Below, in pieces: positions 8,674-17,754 of a stretch of DNA of 64,000 bases. Every line of letters starts with the position of its first letter. Position 1 is the stretch's first letter. A program made the translations under genes and the position numbers. The notes under the pieces are model-generated. The model did not search any database. It was given only the letters and a program-made list of their open reading frames with translations, and was not told the DNA's origin. This stretch comes from JAUVKT01 sp036350795 (GTDB lineage: Bacteria > Bacteroidota > Bacteroidia > Bacteroidales > VadinHA17), in NCBI GenBank assembly GCA_036350795.1, contig JAZBNV010000028.1:7843-71842 (forward strand), read 5' to 3'.

Positions 8674-9798
8674 ATGAATAAATTATTTTTAAGACTAAAT
8701 ACTTATGCGCTGCTAATCTTCTTAATATTAAGTGGGTGTAGCAGTGACGCTTACAGGCATGGTAGTGAAGAAAAGGTTAAAAACGTAGTACTTATTATTG
8801 GCGATGGCATGGGACTGGCACATCTATATAGTGCTATGTCGCTATACCAGGGTACCTTGAATATTGAAAGTGCCAGGAATATTGGATTTGTTAAAACCCA
8901 TTCAGCCGATAATTATGCTACCGACTCGGCAGCATCTGGAACAGCTATGGCAACGGGCAAGAAAACCCGAAACGGAATGATCGGTCTTTTGCCTGACAGT
9001 ACTGTAACTGAAAACCTGACAGAGCTGCTTCACAAAAATGAGCGAGCCTCAGGTGTTGTAAGCACAAGCGCTGTTACGCATGCTACGCCTGCCAGCTTTG
9101 TAGCTCATAATATTAACAGGAATAATTACTATGAAATTGCGGAAGACTTTCTGCTTACCCAGCCAGATGTATTTATTGGAGGTGGATTGAAGTATTTTAA
9201 CAAAAGGCCCGATAACAGGGATCTTATTAAAGACCTGCGCAAGAACAGGTACAATGTTGTACTCAGTATCGAAGATCTTCTTGAAGTAAACAGTGTTAAA
9301 CTTGCTGCCCTGCTTTCTGAAGAACATATGCCACAAATATCCGAGGGAAGGGGAGATATGTTATCCTATGGTGCACTTAAGGCAATAGAGACCCTGAGCA
9401 AGAACCGAAACGGATTCTTTCTTATGATTGAAGCATCCCAGATTGACTGGGCTGCCCATTCGCACGATACAAGGTATATCATTGAGGAAACTATTGACCT
9501 GGACAGAACACTTGGTGTTGTACTGGATTATGCAAGACGACTGGGAAATACCCTGGTTATAGTTACCGCTGATCACGAGACAGGTGGAATGACTATAGTG
9601 AAAGGTGATAACAATAAAGAATCTATTGTTGCAGAATATTCAGTTGGAGGTCATACAGGACTTGCTGTCCCAATTTACTCCTTTGGACCGGGCGCAAGCC
9701 AATTTACAGGATTCCTTGATAATACCGAGATATTTAACAGGATAGTTAAAGTAATGGCTCTGGATGAGAACGGTGTAACTGATAGTAAGAAGAAATAA
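8674..9798 (+). CDS. phoA: Alkaline phosphatase lipoprotein
   Basis: The 374-residue product has the alkaline phosphatase active-site motifs: LIIGDGMG (first metal Asp), TDSAASGTAMATGKKT with the nucleophilic Ser, THATPASF, MIEASQIDWAAHSHD and VTADHETGG. Such enzymes hydrolyse phosphomonoesters using two zinc ions and one magnesium ion. A lipoprotein signal with lipobox LSGC is present, so it is probably surface or periplasmic and membrane-anchored. At 374 residues it is shorter than E. coli PhoA (about 470) but normal for small Bacteroidota enzymes. It forms a two-gene unit with the preceding 5'-nucleotidase. No Pho box was identified. Confidence 0.9.
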   Translation: MNKLFLRLNTYALLIFLILSGCSSDAYRHGSEEKVKNVVLIIGDGMGLAHLYSAMSLYQGTLNIESARNIGFVKTHSADNYATDSAASGTAMATGKKTRNGMIGLLPDSTVTENLTELLHKNERASGVVSTSAVTHATPASFVAHNINRNNYYEIAEDFLLTQPDVFIGGGLKYFNKRPDNRDLIKDLRKNRYNVVLSIEDLLEVNSVKLAALLSEEHMPQISEGRGDMLSYGALKAIETLSKNRNGFFLMIEASQIDWAAHSHDTRYIIEETIDLDRTLGVVLDYARRLGNTLVIVTADHETGGMTIVKGDNNKESIVAEYSVGGHTGLAVPIYSFGPGASQFTGFLDNTEIFNRIVKVMALDENGVTDSKKK

Positions 9799-9861
9799 TG
9801 GATATGTAATAATCCGTCTTCTATCTGTAGTGCTCCTGACTAATGAAAAATAACCTGAATA

Positions 9862-10473
9862 ATGGTTAAGAATGGCGACAAACTTCCTCTTGTTGAGCAT
9901 TTTTATACTCTCCAGGGAGAAGGGCATAATACAGGTAAAGCAGCATATTTCCTGAGGATTGGAGGATGTGACGTTGGATGTAGCTGGTGCGATTCGAGAT
10001 ATTCGTGGAATCCTGATATTCATCCACTTGTTCCTATAGAAGAGATTATTGCAATAATCGCCGGGTCGGGAGCCGATTCAGTGGTTGTAACAGGCGGAGA
10101 ACCACTGATGTGGAACCTGGATTTGCTTTGTGACAGCTTAAAAAAGATTGGAGTAAAAACCTTTCTCGAAACATCAGGAGCATACCCTTTAAGCGGTACA
10201 TGGGACTGGCTCTGCCTCTCTCCAAAAATAAATGCTCCCCCAAAGGAGGAAGTGCTAAAGCAGGCACATGAACTAAAGGTTATTATTCAAAAGGAGGAAG
10301 ATTTCTCGTGGGCTGAAAAGATGAGCAAACTCGTAAGTAAAGATTGCTATTTGTACCTTCAACCGGAATGGAGTAAATCGAGCGAAATAACAGGCACGAT
10401 TGTTGAATATATTTTACGAAATACAAGGTGGATGATTTCCTTGCAGAGTCATAAATATATGAAAATACCCTAG
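9862..10473 (+). CDS. queE: 7-carboxy-7-deazaguanine synthase (QueE)
   Basis: This 203-residue radical SAM enzyme converts 6-carboxytetrahydropterin to 7-carboxy-7-deazaguanine in queuosine biosynthesis. The N-terminus has EHFYTLQGEGHNTGKAA, then RIGGCDVGCSWCDS with a CxxxCxxC iron-sulfur motif. VVTGGEPLMW is the SAM-binding GGE motif, and LSPKINAPP follows at about residue 115. The length matches compact QueE proteins. No queC, queD or queF gene is in the window. It ends 4 bases before the PorE-like gene. This spacing suggests cotranscription but no clear functional link. Confidence 0.9.
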   Translation: MVKNGDKLPLVEHFYTLQGEGHNTGKAAYFLRIGGCDVGCSWCDSRYSWNPDIHPLVPIEEIIAIIAGSGADSVVVTGGEPLMWNLDLLCDSLKKIGVKTFLETSGAYPLSGTWDWLCLSPKINAPPKEEVLKQAHELKVIIQKEEDFSWAEKMSKLVSKDCYLYLQPEWSKSSEITGTIVEYILRNTRWMISLQSHKYMKIP

Positions 10474-10477
10474 GCTT

Positions 10478-12409
10478 ATGTTGAGGTGGTTTATTATAGT
10501 AATTTTTTACCTGGCCAGCCTGCTGACTGTTAACGCACAGGATTTTCATACCTCTTCAAACAGGGCTCTGAAATCTTACACTGAAGGTAAAAGGGCCTAT
10601 GATTTTGTGCAGTATGAACTCGCCGAACAGAAGCTCAGGGATGCGATTAAGATTGACCCTGAATTTCTTGAAGCTCATCTTATTCTTGCTGAACTTTATA
10701 AGGACAAAAAGAAATACGACTCCTCAATCAAGTCCTACCTCAAGGTTTTTGAAATAGATTCATTGTTTTTTAAGCCTGCCATCTTCAGCCTGGCCGAAGT
10801 ATATTTTTTGAATGGTGAATATGGCGAGGCACTAAAATACTTTAATTCCTTTCTTAATAAATCACCTGTTTCTGATAAGCTTATCCAAAGAGCAGGTAAA
10901 TATCTGGATGACTGCAATTTTGCACTGGAAGCAGTAAAAAATCCAGTTCCCTTCCATCCCCGGTCACTGGGCGATTCCATTAACACAGATTACGATGAAT
11001 ACTGGCCATCAATAAGTGTTGATGATAAACTGCTGATATTTACCCGACAAACCTCCCAGAGTGCAAAAAGCCTCAGTGGTATCAGGTACCAGGAGGATTT
11101 CTATTATAGTTCGAGGCCCGATTCTGTGTGGTTAAAGGCAAGGAATATCGGGACACCACTAAATACGGCAGATAATGAAGGTGCCCTGTCCTTATCAGCC
11201 GGCGGGCAATCAATGTATTTTACTGCATGTAACCGGCCTGATGGATTAGGTGGATGTGATATATATTATTCTTCAAGAACCGATAAGGGCTGGTTGCAGG
11301 GTTCCAATATTGGTGCCCCTCTTAATTCTGCCAGCTGGGAATCACAACCATCCCTTTCGTCGGATGGCAGGAGTCTTTATTTTGTGAGTAACAGGAAAGG
11401 CGGTTTTGGTGGAATGGATTTATGGGTGAGTTATTATACCGATTCAGGAAGCTGGTCAGAGCCTGTAAACCTGGGCAGGGATATTAATACTGCAGGCGAT
11501 GAAATGTCGCCTTATATTCACTTTGATGGTAAAACTTTATATTTTTCGAGTAATGGTCGTCCCTCAATGGGAGGCTTCGATATTTTTATGGCAAGCAAAA
11601 TATCTGATACCATCTGGACAGGGATAAGAAATCTGGGTTATCCGATTAATACTCAAACAGATGAAATAGGTCTTATTATTAACTCTTCAGGCAATAAAGC
11701 ATATTTTTCTTCTGCAATAAAACCGGGTTCGGGCAGGGATCTTTATAGTTTTGATTTACCGGAAGAGCTAAGGCCAAACCCGGTATCGTATTTTAAGGGA
11801 ACAGTGCTGGACGCAAAAACCAGGCGCAGGCTTCAGGCAACTTACGAGTTAGTTAACCTCAAAACCAATGAGGTGGTATTAAGCTCAAGTACAAATGGGA
11901 AAGGTGAATTTCTGATCTGCCTCAGTGCCGGCGAAAATTATGGACTGAATGTAGATCTTGACGCTTACCTCTTCTATTCTGAGAACTTCTGGCTCGAAAG
12001 TAATCATTCAGCGGCAGAACCATTCTTAAAAACGATAGAGCTAAGCAGGGTAAAGGTGGGCGAGGCTATGAATCTTTACAATATTCTCTTTGAAACTGAT
12101 TCGTGGGAGATTAAGGAGGCCTCACTGGCAGAACTGCATCGTCTGAAGAATAAATTATTGGCTAACCCGAAAGTAATAATAGAGATTGGTGGACACACCG
12201 ATGCTACGGGCTCTGTAGAGTATAATAACATTCTATCGAAGAAGAGGGCTGACGCCGTAGGTGCTTTTCTTATTTCTGAAGGTGTCTCTGAATCCCGGAT
12301 CCGGTCGAAAGGATTTGGCAAATCCCGTCCTGTTTCTGATAATAATACTGAAGAGGGAAGAAGAAAAAATCGCCGGACAGAGATATTGATAGTAGATATT
12401 GTGGAATAA
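10478..12409 (+). CDS. PorE-like OmpA-family protein (TPR, beta-propeller, regulatory-like, OmpA)
   Basis: The 643-residue product has a signal peptide (cleavage near LTVNAQ). Domains follow in the order: TPR repeats (residues about 25-140), a PD40/WD40-like beta-propeller (about 160-420, with repeats such as YFVSNRKGGFGGMDLW and YFSSNGRPSMGGFDIF), a carboxypeptidase-regulatory-like domain (about 430-520), and a C-terminal OmpA domain with the peptidoglycan-binding segment GGHTDATGSVEYN (about 565-577). This domain order is that of PorE, which links the T9SS to peptidoglycan. Unlike the lipoprotein PorE of Porphyromonas gingivalis, no lipobox cysteine is seen here. Three T9SS cargo proteins in the window fit a T9SS role, but Bacteroidota carry several such paralogues. 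Confidence 0.78.
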   Translation: MLRWFIIVIFYLASLLTVNAQDFHTSSNRALKSYTEGKRAYDFVQYELAEQKLRDAIKIDPEFLEAHLILAELYKDKKKYDSSIKSYLKVFEIDSLFFKPAIFSLAEVYFLNGEYGEALKYFNSFLNKSPVSDKLIQRAGKYLDDCNFALEAVKNPVPFHPRSLGDSINTDYDEYWPSISVDDKLLIFTRQTSQSAKSLSGIRYQEDFYYSSRPDSVWLKARNIGTPLNTADNEGALSLSAGGQSMYFTACNRPDGLGGCDIYYSSRTDKGWLQGSNIGAPLNSASWESQPSLSSDGRSLYFVSNRKGGFGGMDLWVSYYTDSGSWSEPVNLGRDINTAGDEMSPYIHFDGKTLYFSSNGRPSMGGFDIFMASKISDTIWTGIRNLGYPINTQTDEIGLIINSSGNKAYFSSAIKPGSGRDLYSFDLPEELRPNPVSYFKGTVLDAKTRRRLQATYELVNLKTNEVVLSSSTNGKGEFLICLSAGENYGLNVDLDAYLFYSENFWLESNHSAAEPFLKTIELSRVKVGEAMNLYNILFETDSWEIKEASLAELHRLKNKLLANPKVIIEIGGHTDATGSVEYNNILSKKRADAVGAFLISEGVSESRIRSKGFGKSRPVSDNNTEEGRRKNRRTEILIVDIVE

Positions 12410-12431
12410 TATATGCCTGCCTTTAAAAGGA

Positions 12432-12458
12432 AAGTCCCGCTCGTTATAAGCGGGACTT
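12432..12458. terminator. Hairpin terminator between convergent genes
   Basis: A perfect 10-base-pair stem (AAGTCCCGCT / AGCGGGACTT) with a 7-base loop lies between the ends of the PorE-like gene and the histidine kinase gene. The reverse strand is followed by TTCCTTTT, the forward strand by a weaker A/T tract. It can plausibly end transcription from both sides. Confidence 0.75.
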
Positions 12459-12511
12459 AAATGCCCATTTCAATAGCAGACTTGTATAATAGGCTTCGGT
12501 AGGAGTAATCA

Positions 12512-13348
12512 TCAAATAGCGATCCTGGATTTAATCGTAAATTCTTCTTTCCCTACATCCTCAAAAATTTTCCTTTCCTGCACAGAGAAATATATAGCTG
12601 AACCATTAACCCCGTTTGGTTCAATCCAAAGATTTCCCCCCATACTGCTTATTAGCTTTTGAGCCAGTATTAATCCAATTGCAGCAAAGGTATTGTTGTT
12701 TTTGCCAAGCAAATTCTGTAATTCCTCACCTGAGAGAAGCTGCTTGTTGAGATGATATCCGGAACCTGAATCTATAACGTAAAAAATAACCCGTTTATCA
12801 TCCCGTTTGTAACCTAATTTAACGTAACCCGAAGATGTGTGTTCAATAGCATTCTGAAAGAGGTTTTTAAGTACCCGAATTACTTTTTCCTCTTCCAGAT
12901 ATACCTTATAATCTGATGGAATCTCTTCCAGAACCAGTGAAACCTGGTTCCGGTCAAGCTTTGATAAGGAATTATTCAGATCAATTGCAAGGTTCTGCAT
13001 AAATATCCCCAGTTCGCTCTTTTTAAGATTTGTTTTTGGAGATTCAGAATCAAGCATTGCCGAATCAAGAAAATTGTCAAATAACGTAATAAGTTGCTCG
13101 CATGAATTTAAAATATGATCAGAATATTCTTTTCGCTCCATAAGATTGCAGTTCTCATTACTCTGCAGAAATGAGAATGCTACAATGGAGTTCATATATG
13201 TTCTGACTTCGTGTGAAAGACCTGTTAATATTTTGGGGCAACTGAGAATGTTTTTATCATCGCATGAAATACCTCCTTCTGCACGATTTCCAGACTGGCT
13301 GAACCTGTCTGCAAATTTCTTTATATGTCCCTGGTCGGTGTTAAACAT
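12512..13348 (-). CDS. Soluble histidine kinase without a sensor domain
   Basis: The 278-residue protein has a dimerisation/phosphoacceptor segment LSHEVRTYMNSI (residues about 43-54, H-box histidine present) and a HATPase domain with N box LKNLFQNAIEHT, G1 box DSGSGY and G2 box AIGLILAQKLISSMGG. Only about 40 residues come before the H box, with no membrane helix, PAS or GAF domain. It must therefore receive its signal from a partner protein. No response regulator is in the window. It lies 27 bases downstream of the membrane TPR gene on the same strand, so it is likely the last gene of the unit running from the GG-leader peptide. A phosphatase or anti-sigma-like kinase role is an alternative to classic two-component signalling. 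Confidence 0.85.
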   Translation of the reverse strand: MFNTDQGHIKKFADRFSQSGNRAEGGISCDDKNILSCPKILTGLSHEVRTYMNSIVAFSFLQSNENCNLMERKEYSDHILNSCEQLITLFDNFLDSAMLDSESPKTNLKKSELGIFMQNLAIDLNNSLSKLDRNQVSLVLEEIPSDYKVYLEEEKVIRVLKNLFQNAIEHTSSGYVKLGYKRDDKRVIFYVIDSGSGYHLNKQLLSGEELQNLLGKNNNTFAAIGLILAQKLISSMGGNLWIEPNGVNGSAIYFSVQERKIFEDVGKEEFTIKSRIAI

Positions 13349-13375
13349 TTCCCGTTATATTGCCTGTGAATGCCT

Positions 13376-14122
13376 CTATTTTATTTTCCTTAATAACTTC
13401 TTCGCATCTTTTCTGAAGCGACTTTCACTGTTTAGTATTCCCTTAAGCGCCAGCATTGCCTGGTCGTAGTCTTCCTCTTTGTAATAGCAAAGGGCCAGGT
13501 AGTAACTGGCTTCCTCCATAAACATATTGTCTTTATTGTCTATTACCTGTGCAAAAGAGCTGATTGCGCCTGAATAATCGTTAGTCTGCATTGCCGATAA
13601 GCCACTTAAAAACCTGGCCTGTACAGTACATGAAGACTGATCCGGAATTGCATTAAAGAGGGCGGAAGCTTCTTCATAATAACCCTTATTGTAGAGTTCC
13701 ATGCCCGGTACAAGCTCAGCTGGTGTTATACCTGAAACTGCCCTGCTATTGCTTGTAACTTCATATGCAGTAAGAGCTTCAGATGTAAAATCATCAATAT
13801 TTATTGAGCCCCTGCTTAATAAAAACAAGGCACTGATAAGTATTAAGCCAAGAAAGACAGCTGCGTAGTTTGAAGGTACTTTCCTTACAGCGCGTTCTAT
13901 ATTGGTTTCCTTACGGTACCTGGCTTCAGCATTCATAAGTTTTTTACGAAGCTGTATTGCATCAAAGTTGGATGCAATCATCTCTGCTTTTCTTCGTAAT
14001 TCAAGTTCATTACGCAGCCAGAGATTGCCTTCAAGCTCTTTCTCAAACCATCTTTTTTCTGATGGCTGCATTTTATCTTCCAGGTATCTCTCAATAAACC
14101 TGGTAAATTCAATCTTTTCCAT
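13376..14122 (-). CDS. Membrane TPR protein, possible anti-sigma-type regulator
   Basis: The 248-residue protein has a cytoplasmic N-terminal part (residues 1-85) rich in charged helices, one membrane helix (about 86-105, AAVFLGLILISALFLLS), then TPR repeats outside the membrane (about 140-240: LYNKGYYEEASALF, DYSGAISSFAQVI, EEDYDQAMLALKGIL). The topology is that of a transmembrane regulator. The N-terminal segment (FIERYLEDKMQPSEKRWFE) resembles the start of many Bacteroidota anti-sigma factors, but has no zinc-ligand cysteines. With an ECF sigma gene in the same island it could control that sigma factor. This is inference. It sits between the GG-leader peptide gene (223 bases upstream) and the histidine kinase. 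Confidence 0.75.
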   Translation of the reverse strand: MEKIEFTRFIERYLEDKMQPSEKRWFEKELEGNLWLRNELELRRKAEMIASNFDAIQLRKKLMNAEARYRKETNIERAVRKVPSNYAAVFLGLILISALFLLSRGSINIDDFTSEALTAYEVTSNSRAVSGITPAELVPGMELYNKGYYEEASALFNAIPDQSSCTVQARFLSGLSAMQTNDYSGAISSFAQVIDNKDNMFMEEASYYLALCYYKEEDYDQAMLALKGILNSESRFRKDAKKLLRKIK

Positions 14123-14345
14123 TTTTATATAGGTATTTCATGCATATCTGGTAGTTGTAATATCTTAATTAAGACACAGGGCCTTAAGTAATTACCTATT
14201 TATCTATGCCAACTGGCGCATAATTTCTTATATGCACAAGAGCATTTTTGTTCGTTCTTATCTGCACCTGCCTTGCAAAAGCGGCAAACAGCAGAATAAG
14301 TTCAATATGTCAAAGAGACCAGCTCTCCGTATTCAAAGAGCTTTC

Positions 14346-14489
14346 CTAAATCTCAGGATCTACTGTTACCGGAGGTGTAACCGTTCCTTTATTGTCGCCA
14401 TCACCACCTCTTACATTAATCATTTCTTCGTCAGAAAGTAAAAAATTGTTGAAAGTCTCGAAATTGGTTTCTTGATTCAGGTTTTTCAT
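14346..14489 (-). CDS. 47-residue double-glycine leader peptide precursor
   Basis: Reading the reverse strand from the ATG at 14489 to TAG at 14346 gives 47 residues. The leader is 29 residues, beginning MKNLNQETNFETFNNF and ending LLSDEEMINVRGG. The L-S-x-E-E-M-x-x-V-x-G-G pattern is the hallmark of GG-leader natural product precursors in Bacteroidota, which C39 peptidases cut after the second glycine. The predicted mature part is 18 residues, DGDNKGTVTPPVTVDPEI. It is acidic and rich in Thr, Val and Pro, with no cysteine. No peptide-modifying enzyme (radical SAM, LanM, grasp) is nearby, so the product may be unmodified or modified elsewhere. A C39 exporter and HlyD protein lie 4 kb away. 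The peptide's function (bacteriocin, signal or other) is unknown. Confidence 0.85.
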   Translation of the reverse strand: MKNLNQETNFETFNNFLLSDEEMINVRGGDGDNKGTVTPPVTVDPEI

Positions 14490-14529
14490 CACTTTAAATT
14501 TTTTGTTATTGATTCGGGTTATTTATTAC

Positions 14530-14549
14530 GTTACATATATACATGTAAC
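14530..14549. promoter_or_regulatory. 20-base near-palindrome in the divergent peptide/CHAT promoter region
   Basis: The 20 bases starting GTTACAT and ending ATGTAAC pair with only one mismatched pair. They lie 41 bases before the start of the peptide gene and 179 before the CHAT gene. Each strand therefore reads TGTAAC, whose AAC core is typical of ECF sigma -35 elements. An overlapping inverted repeat, ACAAAC-CCCCT-GTTTGT, spans 14548-14564. It may be a divergent ECF promoter or an operator. Confidence 0.45.
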
Positions 14550-14664
14550 AAACCCCCTGTTTGTGACACGAAAAAATCAACTTTTTTTAAAATATTTTTT
14601 CAGATAGCTGTATGTATCAGAATATCAGGCGAATAAAAAAGTGAATTTTTTTGTCTTTTTGGAG

Positions 14665-14672
14665 TACTTTTG
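14665..14672 (+). promoter_or_regulatory. Bacteroidota -7 promoter box (TACTTTTG)
   Basis: An exact TAnnTTTG match lies 56 bases before the GTG start of the CHAT gene. It would give a leader of about 49 bases. No good -33 element was seen at the usual spacing. Confidence 0.5.
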
Positions 14673-14727
14673 AGAAAATATTTGCGTTGATATTTTTTTT
14701 GCACATTTTCGCATAAATTCAAGACGG

Positions 14728-17700
14728 GTGAAAGAGATTATACCTAATATAAGAATTCTGGTCCTGACGGCAGTTTTGTCCTTGTCGGCGGCTGGCATTT
14801 CTTCTGCTGGCTCTTCTTCGGTTAATAACTATGTTCATGTAAGCAGCCAGTCCGACACTCTTATAAAGTACATCAACAGGTTCAGAACTCTTCTTGCCAA
14901 TCCCCAATCGCCGGATTGTGCTCAGATGTATTCAACTTTGTCTGCCACTTATAGTAATATTAGCAGGGAGGGCAGCGACACTTTTACACTGGCCAAATTG
15001 TCGGATATTGCAAGGTACTGCGGTTATTATGATTTCGTAAGTGGCGAATACGAAGAATCCAGGAAGTTCTATATGGATGTGCTGGATATTGAACGATTGA
15101 AGGGGGATACTATAAGTGATAATTTTCTCGTGGCTTTATCGCAGATAGGACTTTCATATTTTAATGAGAAAAGGTTTAGTGAGAGTATAGGACCATTACA
15201 TAATTCTATAATAATCCGTGAAAGACTAGAAGGTGAAAACTCCTCTGGATTGGTAAGGTCCCTAATTATACTTTCTTCTGCCTATGTCGAATTTCCTGCA
15301 CTTGACCAGGCAGAGTCAGCAGCACGAAGAGGCATTGATTTAATATTTGCAACAGGGAGCCAAAATAATCAATTATGCAAGCTCTACTATACACTGGGCA
15401 GAGTATATAAAGAGAAAGGAGATTACAATACGGCAAAATCGTATCTCATGGAAGCGAGGACCAGCTTTTTTAATTACCAGAGCGACCCTGAGGTTCTGCT
15501 TTTGATAAATAATTTTAATGCAGTTATAGCAAAATTACTCAATGATACTACAGCAGCCCTAGATTCCTACAGAGATGCAATAGAATTTATTGAAACATAT
15601 AATTATGCCGGGTCAACAGTGCCTGCTGTTTATTCAAATTACGGCTTTTACCTGGCCGAACTCGGCAGACTGGATGAAGCAGAATCCATGTTCCTGGATG
15701 CAATCGCCTGTAGCGAAAACAATTTTGGAGCATACAGCAGTTCAAATTTGCGCGAACGGGAAAACTATGCTGATTTTCTCTTTGACAGCCGTAAGAATTA
15801 CAGTAAGGCTGAAGCGATCTATTCAGATTTGTTTAGCCGGATAGAGTCTGTTAATGATATAGAATCACTTACATATGTTTGCCAGGGCTATGCGGAAGTA
15901 AAGTCATACGAAAAGGATTTTGAGGCAGCTCTGGATTTATATTACATGGTTGATAAGCGCCAGGATGAAATGTCTCCATTAGACAGGGCATACTACCTGC
16001 AGGGGCGGGGTGAAGTATTTCTTGACTATTACCTTCACTCCGATTCACTGAGTCTTCTTTCAGATGCACTCAGGGACTTCGATCTTGCAATGAATATTAT
16101 TGATTCCTCCAAACTTGACCTCAATGTTGAGGCAAGCAGGCTGAATTTAACCGGCAGGTTTGATTTCTTTTCTGACAAGGCAATCAGGTCTGCTATTCTT
16201 CTCTACAATAAAACCCTGGACAGGTCTTACCTGGATAAGGCTTTTTCCTATTCAGAGAAATCAAGGGCCTCAACCCTGCTGGCTGCAACCAGGGAATCAA
16301 GGGCTATGAAATTTAATATCCCTGACAGCCTCCTGTTCAATGAAAGAGTATTATCAAGCAAGATAAAGGAGCTTGATGCAAGGATATTCACAGAAAAAGG
16401 CAGGGAGAGAGTAAATACCGGGGTTCTCACAGAACTGGAAAGCAGCAGGCTGGATGTATTTACAGAAAGAGAAAGGCTGGTGGATCATTTTGAAAGAGAA
16501 TATCCTGATTACTACAGGCTAAAGCACAATACCAGGGTTGCCCAACCACAGGAAATTGTGAAACATATTGGCCGAAAAATGAACTTTATTGAATACTATA
16601 CCACAGACTCGACCATTTATATATTTGTAATAAACAGGGATGGAAGTCATATAGAAAGTGTGGAGATAGACAGCTCTTATAATAATATTATCAGGCAATT
16701 CAGAAGCGACCTGGTAAACCCTGTTTTTGAAAACGGTGTAAGAGACCAGTTTTCAAGGATTGTAAGCTCTGCTTACTACCTCTACAGTAAATTAATTAAA
16801 CCTGTTGAAGCTTACCTTGTATCTGATAAATTGCTGATTGCAGGTGATGAGCTCCTGGCATATATACCCTTCGAAGCCCTTGTGACAGATACTGCAGGTA
16901 TTTCTGCCGTGAATTACAGGAATCTTGCATTTCTATTCAGGGACTACGATATAGAATATACTTATTCGGCTACCTTACTGCTCGAAAATCCCGGTAAGGG
17001 GAAAAGTATATACAATAATGCCCTGGTTTTTGCACCCGGCTACGGCGGCGGATTATCTTCTGATTCAATAATGATATCGCGTCAGACTGAGAGGGAAGAA
17101 CTGAAGGACATCCAGGGGGCTAAAGAAGAAGCCATTTATATAAGTGAGCTGCTTGGAGGGGATCTTTATATTGACACGGATGCAACTGAGGCCAATTTCA
17201 TAAGAAAATGCAGCAAGCCCGCTGTTATTCACCTTGCAATGCATACCCTGATGAACGATATGGAACCCATGTTTTCAAGGATGGTTTTTTCTCTTAATGA
17301 TTCTGTGGAGGATGGCCTTTTAAATACTTACGAGGTATACGATCTTGAGCTTGATGCAAAGATGGTCGTGCTTTCATCCTGTAATACAGGGACGGGTTAC
17401 CTCAGCAAGGGAGAAGGAGTTATAAGTCTTGCAAGGAGTTTTATGTTTGCCGGAGCACCAACGGTTGTTATGTCGCTGTGGGAAGTTGATGATCAATCCG
17501 GAACAGATATTATAAAAACATTCTATAAACATTTAAAACAGGGCAGAAGTAAAAGTGAGTCATTGAGGAAGGCGAGAAAGAAATACCTTGCAAATGCAGG
17601 GCAGATGCATTCACATCCCTACTTCTGGTGCTCGCTGGTAATCCTGGGAGAAGACGAAGCTATATTCTTTAAGCTGAACAGGGTTTTTATTATATCGGGA

Positions 17701-17754
17701 ATTATTCTCCTGGTAATTGGAGGCATTTTTTATCGTAAGCTGTATCCTTCATAA
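14728..17754 (+). CDS. Secreted CHAT-domain TPR protein with C-terminal membrane anchor
   Basis: The 1008-residue protein starts at GTG 14728; I found no better ATG upstream. A hydrophobic signal segment (residues 8-28) is followed by TPR repeats over about 60-500 (LYYTLGRVYKEKGDYNTAKSY and others), a coiled region (about 510-600) and a C-terminal CHAT domain (about 690-975). CHAT is a caspase-like peptidase fold. The expected dyad is visible: His839 in HLAMHT and Cys885 in SSCNTGTG. A final helix (about 982-1003, IISGIILLVIGGIFY) should anchor it, leaving the CHAT domain in the periplasm or outside. Nothing shows what it cuts. It diverges from the peptide gene, and its last 25 bases overlap the end of the ECF sigma gene. 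Confidence 0.88.
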   Translation: MKEIIPNIRILVLTAVLSLSAAGISSAGSSSVNNYVHVSSQSDTLIKYINRFRTLLANPQSPDCAQMYSTLSATYSNISREGSDTFTLAKLSDIARYCGYYDFVSGEYEESRKFYMDVLDIERLKGDTISDNFLVALSQIGLSYFNEKRFSESIGPLHNSIIIRERLEGENSSGLVRSLIILSSAYVEFPALDQAESAARRGIDLIFATGSQNNQLCKLYYTLGRVYKEKGDYNTAKSYLMEARTSFFNYQSDPEVLLLINNFNAVIAKLLNDTTAALDSYRDAIEFIETYNYAGSTVPAVYSNYGFYLAELGRLDEAESMFLDAIACSENNFGAYSSSNLRERENYADFLFDSRKNYSKAEAIYSDLFSRIESVNDIESLTYVCQGYAEVKSYEKDFEAALDLYYMVDKRQDEMSPLDRAYYLQGRGEVFLDYYLHSDSLSLLSDALRDFDLAMNIIDSSKLDLNVEASRLNLTGRFDFFSDKAIRSAILLYNKTLDRSYLDKAFSYSEKSRASTLLAATRESRAMKFNIPDSLLFNERVLSSKIKELDARIFTEKGRERVNTGVLTELESSRLDVFTERERLVDHFEREYPDYYRLKHNTRVAQPQEIVKHIGRKMNFIEYYTTDSTIYIFVINRDGSHIESVEIDSSYNNIIRQFRSDLVNPVFENGVRDQFSRIVSSAYYLYSKLIKPVEAYLVSDKLLIAGDELLAYIPFEALVTDTAGISAVNYRNLAFLFRDYDIEYTYSATLLLENPGKGKSIYNNALVFAPGYGGGLSSDSIMISRQTEREELKDIQGAKEEAIYISELLGGDLYIDTDATEANFIRKCSKPAVIHLAMHTLMNDMEPMFSRMVFSLNDSVEDGLLNTYEVYDLELDAKMVVLSSCNTGTGYLSKGEGVISLARSFMFAGAPTVVMSLWEVDDQSGTDIIKTFYKHLKQGRSKSESLRKARKKYLANAGQMHSHPYFWCSLVILGEDEAIFFKLNRVFIISGIILLVIGGIFYRKLYPS

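Noticed and set aside
14232..14441. 69-codon forward frame opposite the GG-leader peptide gene
   Set aside because: No recognisable features. The opposite strand in the same place encodes a classic GG leader, a far better explanation.
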